From: Chitinophagaceae bacterium
GTDB lineage: Bacteria; Bacteroidota; Bacteroidia; Chitinophagales; Chitinophagaceae
Reading direction: 5' to 3'
Length of the DNA: 9,954 bases
NCBI GenBank assembly: GCA_014379785.1
Contig: JACMLD010000140.1
Location: 1 to 9,954, forward strand
Of the stretch, positions 6,111 through 9,954 are shown piece by piece (the stretch's first letter is position 1; the number at the start of each line of letters is the position of its first letter). Made by a program: the position numbers and the translations under genes. Below the pieces are notes generated by a model. That model worked only from the letters and a program-made list of their open reading frames with translations. It searched no databases and was not told the origin of the DNA.

Positions 6111-7082
6111 CTATTTTCTTTCGAGATTGAAAAGGCTGTCGACGAATTCGTGTTTGTCAAATACAAGCAGATCTTCCATCTTTTCTCCCATTCCTATAAA
6201 TTTCACAGGAATTTTAAACTGATTGGCAATCGCCAGCACCACGCCTCCTTTGGCTGTGCCGTCCAGCTTGGTAATCGTCAGGGCCGTTACATCGGTAGCA
6301 GCGGTAAAATGTTTTGCCTGCTCAAGGGCGTTCTGACCGGTCGAACCATCCAGCACAAGCATCACCTCATGTGGTGCGTTGGGTATCACTTTCTGCATCA
6401 CCCGCTTGATCTTAGTGAGTTCATCCATCAAATGGGCTTTGTTGTGCAATCTTCCCGCTGTATCTATAATTATGACGTCGCTGTTTCTCGACACCCCGCT
6501 TTGCACCGTGTCAAATGCAACGGCTGCAGGGTCTGAACCCATGTCCTGTTTAACTATAGGCACCCCTGCCCTTTCGCTCCAGATCGTTAGCTGATCAACT
6601 GCCGCTGCACGGAATGTATCTGCGGCGCCGAGAAGAACTGACTTGCCCGCTGATTTAAAATTATGCGCGAGTTTACCAATAGTGGTTGTTTTGCCCACAC
6701 CATTTACTCCAACAACGAGGATTACATATGGCTTGGCGGGGAGTTGTGAATCGAAACTGTAACGGTTTGTACCCGGCGCATCTACCAGTATTGCCTCAAT
6801 TTCTTCCTGTAATATTTTATTGAGTTCGGATGTGTTGAGATACTTGTCGCGTGAAACTCTTTTTTCGACTCTCTCGATGATCTGAACCGTGGTATCAATC
6901 CCGACATCGGCACTTACCAATGCGTCTTCCAGATTGTCCAGCACCTCTTCATCAACGGTGCTTTTGCCGGCAATTGCCTTGGTTATTTTGGAAAGAAATC
7001 CTTCTTTGGTCTTTTGCAGACCCTGGTCAAGCGTTTCTTTTTCCTTTTCCTTTTTTCCGAAGAGTTTGTCAAAAAGTCCCAT
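6111..7082 (-). CDS. ftsY: Signal recognition particle receptor FtsY
   Basis: The protein has 323 residues, ATG at 7082. FtsY is the membrane-associated GTPase that receives ribosome-nascent-chain-SRP (Ffh) complexes and passes them to the SecYEG translocon. It begins MGLFDKLFGKKEKEKE, a short amphipathic and basic membrane-targeting start rather than the long acidic A domain of E. coli. The N domain spans about 15-105. The G domain shows G1 GVNGVGKT (125-132), the DTFRAAAVDQL insertion-box segment (155-165), G3 DTAGR (207-211), G4 TKLD (271-274) followed by GTAKGG, and the closing GMGE (297-300) and DLLVFD (304-309). All GTPase residues appear intact. It is last in the rpmB-rpmG-DUF4295-ftsY cluster, 85 nt after DUF4295 with a hairpin between, so its transcription may be partly separate. 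Confidence 0.98.
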   Translation of the reverse strand: MGLFDKLFGKKEKEKETLDQGLQKTKEGFLSKITKAIAGKSTVDEEVLDNLEDALVSADVGIDTTVQIIERVEKRVSRDKYLNTSELNKILQEEIEAILVDAPGTNRYSFDSQLPAKPYVILVVGVNGVGKTTTIGKLAHNFKSAGKSVLLGAADTFRAAAVDQLTIWSERAGVPIVKQDMGSDPAAVAFDTVQSGVSRNSDVIIIDTAGRLHNKAHLMDELTKIKRVMQKVIPNAPHEVMLVLDGSTGQNALEQAKHFTAATDVTALTITKLDGTAKGGVVLAIANQFKIPVKFIGMGEKMEDLLVFDKHEFVDSLFNLERK

Positions 7083-7110
7083 ACTAGGCAGGTATTTGAT
7101 AATGAAACGG

Positions 7111-7146
7111 AAAAAGCTGTCCCGATAAATAATCAGAACAGCTTTT
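7111..7146 (-). terminator. Hairpin with T-run between DUF4295 and ftsY (terminator or attenuator)
   Basis: AAAAGCTGT (7112-7120) and ACAGCTTTT (7138-7146) are perfect 9-bp complements around a 17-nt loop. In the minus direction the 3' arm ends in five T (ACAGCTTTTTC). It sits 22 nt beyond the DUF4295 stop and 29 nt before the ftsY start. The stem is AT-rich at its base, so termination would probably be partial, lowering ftsY relative to the ribosomal genes. Confidence 0.6.
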
Positions 7147-7167
7147 CTTTAAATATTGTCATTCAGG

Positions 7168-7341
7168 CTATTTTGCAGCCAGGAAATCCTTGATCTTGTC
7201 TTTGTGAACGATTTGTTCTTTGAAAGTATACGCGCCAGTCTTAGGGCTGCGTACCGCCTTGATGACCTTTGTCCAGTTTTTCGCGTCTGATGCCGCTTTC
7301 TGGTCTTTGGATTTTATCGCGGTTTTAGCTGCTTTTGCCAT
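7168..7341 (-). CDS. DUF4295 family small basic protein
   Basis: The protein has 57 residues from ATG 7341 to TAG 7168-7170, starting MAKAAKTAIKSKDQKAA and ending KIKDFLAAK. It is lysine-rich, with no Cys and no membrane segment, and contains NWTKVIKAVRSPKTGAYTFKE (22-42, shown here only as landmarks). It matches the short Bacteroidetes-specific DUF4295 proteins always found between rpmG and ftsY. Charge, size and position 21 nt after rpmG argue for a ribosome-associated protein; I recall, without being able to check, that a lineage-specific large-subunit protein of this kind (bL38) was seen in a Flavobacterium ribosome structure. Its function is otherwise unknown. Confidence 0.9.
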   Translation of the reverse strand: MAKAAKTAIKSKDQKAASDAKNWTKVIKAVRSPKTGAYTFKEQIVHKDKIKDFLAAK

Positions 7342-7362
7342 GAGTATATCTGAATTAAATTA

Positions 7363-7545
7363 TTATTTGATTTCCTTGTGAACAGTAACCTTCTTGAGCG
7401 TAGAATTGTACTTTTTCAGTTCAATACGCTCAGGGGTGTTTTTCTTGTTCTTGGTGGTAATGTAGCGGCTTGTGCCTGGCTTACCGCTGTTTTTATGTTC
7501 GGTACACTCCAAAATCACCTGAACCCTGCTGCCTTTCTTTGCCAT
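7363..7545 (-). CDS. rpmG: 50S ribosomal protein L33 (bL33)
   Basis: The protein has 60 residues, ATG at 7545. The sequence MAKKGSRVQVILECTEH, followed by GTSRYITTKNKKNTPERIELKKYN, is the standard L33 pattern. Only one cysteine (Cys14) is present, so it lacks the paired CxxC knuckles and is the zinc-independent form. L33 sits near the E site of the large subunit. It is 21 nt downstream of rpmB and 21 nt upstream of the DUF4295 gene, clearly one transcription unit. Confidence 0.98.
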   Translation of the reverse strand: MAKKGSRVQVILECTEHKNSGKPGTSRYITTKNKKNTPERIELKKYNSTLKKVTVHKEIK

Positions 7546-7566
7546 TGTTATGCGATTTTAATAATA

Positions 7567-7803
7567 TTAGATATGAACTCCTTTCGCTCTCAACTCTTTT
7601 ACTACTGGATACAAACCTCTCTTGTTGATGGTGCGGATGCCTTCAGTAGACAGTTTTATAGTAATCCATTTGTCTTCTTCAGCCAAAAAGAAACGTTTGG
7701 TCTGCAAATTGGGTAAAAAACGACGCTTGGTTTTGATGTTTGAGTGGGAAACCTTATTTCCGCTCACCGGCACCTTACCCGTTATTAGACATACTCTAGC
7801 CAT
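7567..7803 (-). CDS. rpmB: 50S ribosomal protein L28 (bL28)
   Basis: The protein has 78 residues from the ATG at 7803. This start gives the canonical L28 N-terminus MARVCLITGK; an in-frame TTG at 7812 would add three residues and is unlikely. The family blocks GNKVSHSNIKTKRRFLPNLQ and ISTEGIRTINKRG-like (here LSTEGIRTINKRG) are present. One cysteine only, so no zinc site. It is the first gene of the rpmB-rpmG-DUF4295-(ftsY) unit, divergent from ppk1. Confidence 0.98.
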   Translation of the reverse strand: MARVCLITGKVPVSGNKVSHSNIKTKRRFLPNLQTKRFFLAEEDKWITIKLSTEGIRTINKRGLYPVVKELRAKGVHI

Positions 7804-7824
7804 GACGTACAAAATTTAGGACGG

Positions 7825-7855
7825 CAAAGGTCGTAAAATGCAACGAATTTTCAAA
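7825..7855 (-). promoter_or_regulatory. Candidate Bacteroidetes-type promoter of rpmB operon
   Basis: On the minus strand, TTTG (7855-7852) is followed after exactly 19 nt by GACCTTTG (7832-7825). The Bacteroidetes housekeeping consensus is TTTG-N19-21-TAnnTTTG, so only the first T of the -7 element deviates. Transcription would start roughly 10-15 nt before the rpmB ATG, giving a short leader. It is inferred from consensus alone. Confidence 0.5.
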
Positions 7856-7856
7856 A

Positions 7857-7876
7857 ATAAATTAATATTAATTTAT
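7857..7876. repeat. Perfect 20-bp AT-only palindrome between rpmB and ppk1
   Basis: The 10-nt half ATAAATTAAT (7857-7866) is followed directly by its exact reverse complement ATTAATTTAT (7867-7876). It ends 1 nt upstream of the candidate -33 element of rpmB and 84 nt before the ppk1 start. It could be an operator, an AT-rich upstream promoter element, or simply composition-driven; a weaker related stretch TAAATTAATTATTTA lies at 7915-7929. Confidence 0.7.
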
Positions 7877-7960
7877 CACCTCTTTTTGAAGAGCTGTCAG
7901 AGCGGAACATGCTGTAAATTAATTATTTACTAATTTGGACGTTTCCGCCAAAGAATAATC

Positions 7961-9954
7961 ATGAAAAAGAAAACAATTGTCAGGGATATCAGCTGGCTCG
8001 CATTTAACGCCAGGGTGCTCCAGGAAGCATCCGACCAGTCAGTGCCCCTAAGGGAAAGGCTCAAATTTCTGGGGATATTTTCAAATAATATGGACGAATT
8101 TTTCAGGGTCCGGGTGGCCACCCTGAAAAGAATGATAGAGCTTTCGGTAAAAACGGTAAAGCCCAGGGAAACCATGCACATGGAAGAAAGCCCCGAAAAG
8201 ATACTGGACGAAATACAACACACGGTTCTCAGTCAGCAAAATGAATTCAACCGCATCTGGGATGAGATATTCAAAGAACTGCAACAGGAGAAAATATTCC
8301 TGGTGAACGAAAAACAACTCAACAAAGAACAACGGCTCTTTGTCCAGAAATACTTCGAAGAGGAGGTGCGCTCCAATATTATTCCACTGATGATCGAAAG
8401 CATCCGGGAAGTTCCCTACCTGCGCGATAAATCCATTTTTCTGGCGGTACTCATGAGCAGCCGCGACAACGCCTACAAACAAAAATATGCGCTGATAGAA
8501 ATTCCGAGTCGGGTCCTCGGCCGCTTTGTCATACTCCCCTCTCAAAATCCGGGAGAACACCATATTATTCTTCTGGAAGACATTGTGCGATTCAACCTCT
8601 CCTCGATCTTCTCGTATTTCGGATACAACAAATTTGAATCCTGGATATTCAAGGTTACAAGAGACGCTGAGATTGACATGGATGCGGATATCTCCACTTC
8701 CCTGATTCAAAAGATTGAGAAAGGTTTAAAAAACAGGAGAAAAGGAAAACCAGTCCGGTTTGTGTACGACAAAGAAATCGACCCGGGTTTGCTCGAGTAC
8801 ATCATGCGGCGACTCAATCTGTCAAAAAAAGACAACCTGATACCCGGCGGCAGAATTCACAACTTCCGGCACTTCATGGATTTCCCCGATGTATTCGCAA
8901 AGAAAAGTCAGCGCAAAAGACCATTCACGCATTCCCTGCTGCTGGGCAGTTCAAGAGTTACTGATATAGTGCTGCAGAAAGACATTCTGCTGAACTTTCC
9001 CTACCACTCCTTCGCGCCTGTGATAGATATGCTGAGAGAAGCCGCGATGGATCCGGATGTCACTGCTATCAAGATAACTGCATACCGCCTCGCCTCCAAC
9101 TCGAAAGTCATAAACGCACTCATCAATGCCGTGAGAAATGGAAAAAATGTAACGGTTATGATTGAACTGCGGGCGCGATTCGACGAAGAAGCGAATCTGG
9201 AATGGAAAGAAAAACTGGAAGAAGAAGGCGTGAAAGTATTACTCGGCAATCCGAATCTGAAGGTCCATGCCAAACTTTGTCTTATAAAAAAACGTGTAAA
9301 TAACTACACCACGCACTACGGATTTGTGAGCACCGGTAACCTCAACGAAAAAACGGCCACGCTCTACGGCGACCATTGCCTGCTCACTGCCAACAGAAGT
9401 ATCATGGCAGACGTAAACAGACTTTTTGCCTACCTCGAAAAACCAAAAGAGAACGCGGGTCTGCTCAAAATCTGCCAGTCACTTATCCCCTGTCCGGATA
9501 GTCTGCGGCGCGAACTGATCAGAATGATCGACAAAGAGATCCGCCTTGCGGAACGCGGCAAAGAGGCGTCCATCCTGCTTAAAATGAATTCCCTTTCAGA
9601 CGAGGAGCTCATCATGAAACTCTATGATGCAGCCAGGGCGGGCGTAGAAATCAAATTGATCATTCGCGGTATCATATGTATGCATACGCAAAACAAAAAA
9701 TTTAAGACAGAAGTAAAAGCGATCAGCATCATCGACGAGTATCTCGAACACGCCCGTGTCTTCATATTCAACAACGGAGGAAAGGATAAAGTGTTCATAT
9801 CTTCGGCAGACTGGATGGTGAGAAATCTTGATCACCGTGTAGAAGCTACCTGCCCTATCTTTGACGAGGATATTAAGAGGGTCATAAAAAACATTCTGAA
9901 TATTCAGCTCAACGACAATGTAAAAGCAAGGGTGCTGGACAATGAACTGAATAA
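7961..9954 (+). CDS. ppk1: Polyphosphate kinase PPK1 (C-terminus cut by window end)
   Basis: ATG at 7961, open for 664 codons to the right edge; PPK1 is usually near 690-700 residues, so about 20-35 are missing. PPK1 reversibly transfers the ATP gamma-phosphate to inorganic polyphosphate via a phosphohistidine. The N domain has SWLAFNARVLQEA (11-23) and SNNMDEFFRVR (41-51), with Asn43 equivalent to the ATP-binding E. coli Asn45. The catalytic domains show PYHSFAPVIDML, TAYR with Arg376, ELRARFDEE with Arg406, LKVHAK with the phosphoacceptor His436 (E. coli His435), STGNLNEKTA, and DEYLEHARV with His597 (E. coli His592). All key residues are present. The stretch 571-583 before the second His is unlike the proteobacterial RGxCCLxPG form. 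It is divergent from rpmB with a 157-nt intergenic region. Confidence 0.97.
   Translation, partial: MKKKTIVRDISWLAFNARVLQEASDQSVPLRERLKFLGIFSNNMDEFFRVRVATLKRMIELSVKTVKPRETMHMEESPEKILDEIQHTVLSQQNEFNRIWDEIFKELQQEKIFLVNEKQLNKEQRLFVQKYFEEEVRSNIIPLMIESIREVPYLRDKSIFLAVLMSSRDNAYKQKYALIEIPSRVLGRFVILPSQNPGEHHIILLEDIVRFNLSSIFSYFGYNKFESWIFKVTRDAEIDMDADISTSLIQKIEKGLKNRRKGKPVRFVYDKEIDPGLLEYIMRRLNLSKKDNLIPGGRIHNFRHFMDFPDVFAKKSQRKRPFTHSLLLGSSRVTDIVLQKDILLNFPYHSFAPVIDMLREAAMDPDVTAIKITAYRLASNSKVINALINAVRNGKNVTVMIELRARFDEEANLEWKEKLEEEGVKVLLGNPNLKVHAKLCLIKKRVNNYTTHYGFVSTGNLNEKTATLYGDHCLLTANRSIMADVNRLFAYLEKPKENAGLLKICQSLIPCPDSLRRELIRMIDKEIRLAERGKEASILLKMNSLSDEELIMKLYDAARAGVEIKLIIRGIICMHTQNKKFKTEVKAISIIDEYLEHARVFIFNNGGKDKVFISSADWMVRNLDHRVEATCPIFDEDIKRVIKNILNIQLNDNVKARVLDNELN

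Noticed and set aside
7931..7938. TAATTTGG as a -7 element for ppk1
   Set aside because: It is only a near match to TAnnTTTG and there is no suitable -33 element at the right spacing.
8081..8710. 209-codon minus-strand frame
   Set aside because: It is wholly antisense to ppk1 and is explained by codon composition of that gene.
1..9954. CRISPR array, prophage, integron or defence island
   Set aside because: There are no regularly spaced repeats, integrase, transposase or defence-type domains; the genes are core or envelope functions.

Overview
The window looks like chromosome from a Bacteroidota (Bacteroidetes) bacterium, probably of the Chitinophagales/Sphingobacteriales kind. The main evidence is the order rpmB-rpmG-DUF4295-ftsY, which I know as characteristic of that phylum. 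A-rich leaders without clear Shine-Dalgarno sequences, a possible Bacteroidetes-type promoter before rpmB, and an inverted repeat of the 'FERSEKS' type common in these genomes agree with it. I see no phage, transposase, CRISPR, tRNA or rRNA.

Layout. Positions 1-2611 (minus) hold, in transcription order, an App1-like phosphatidate phosphatase, a membrane-anchored periplasmic thioredoxin-like protein, and the N-terminal 315 residues of a multi-pass membrane histidine kinase that runs off the left edge. The last two overlap by 4 nt. At 2651-3526 (plus), divergent from App1 across 39 nt, is a diacylglycerol/lipid kinase; the pair could catalyse opposite steps between phosphatidate and diacylglycerol. 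At 3571-4251 (minus), convergent with the kinase across a shared hairpin, is a small exported lytic transglycosylase. Positions 4252-4786 are intergenic and hold an isolated hairpin, a 75-bp inverted-repeat element and a rho-independent terminator. That terminator serves the lipoprotein serine esterase at 4787-5638 (minus). Positions 5639-6110 are AT-rich and appear non-coding.

Positions 6111-7803 (minus) hold the translation/secretion cluster: rpmB (L28), rpmG (L33), a 57-residue DUF4295 protein, then ftsY (SRP receptor). A terminator- or attenuator-like hairpin separates the ribosomal part from ftsY. At 7961, divergent from rpmB, starts ppk1 (polyphosphate kinase), which runs off the right edge about 20-30 codons short of its expected end. 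The 157-nt rpmB/ppk1 intergenic region holds a perfect 20-bp AT-only palindrome next to the inferred rpmB promoter.

Most of this is ordinary core or envelope-lipid biology. The points most worth a second look are the histidine-rich membrane sensor of the kinase and its coupling to a thioredoxin-like partner, the phosphatase/kinase pair, the repeat element abutting a terminator, and the palindrome between rpmB and ppk1. I do not see convincing evidence of a wholly new system.
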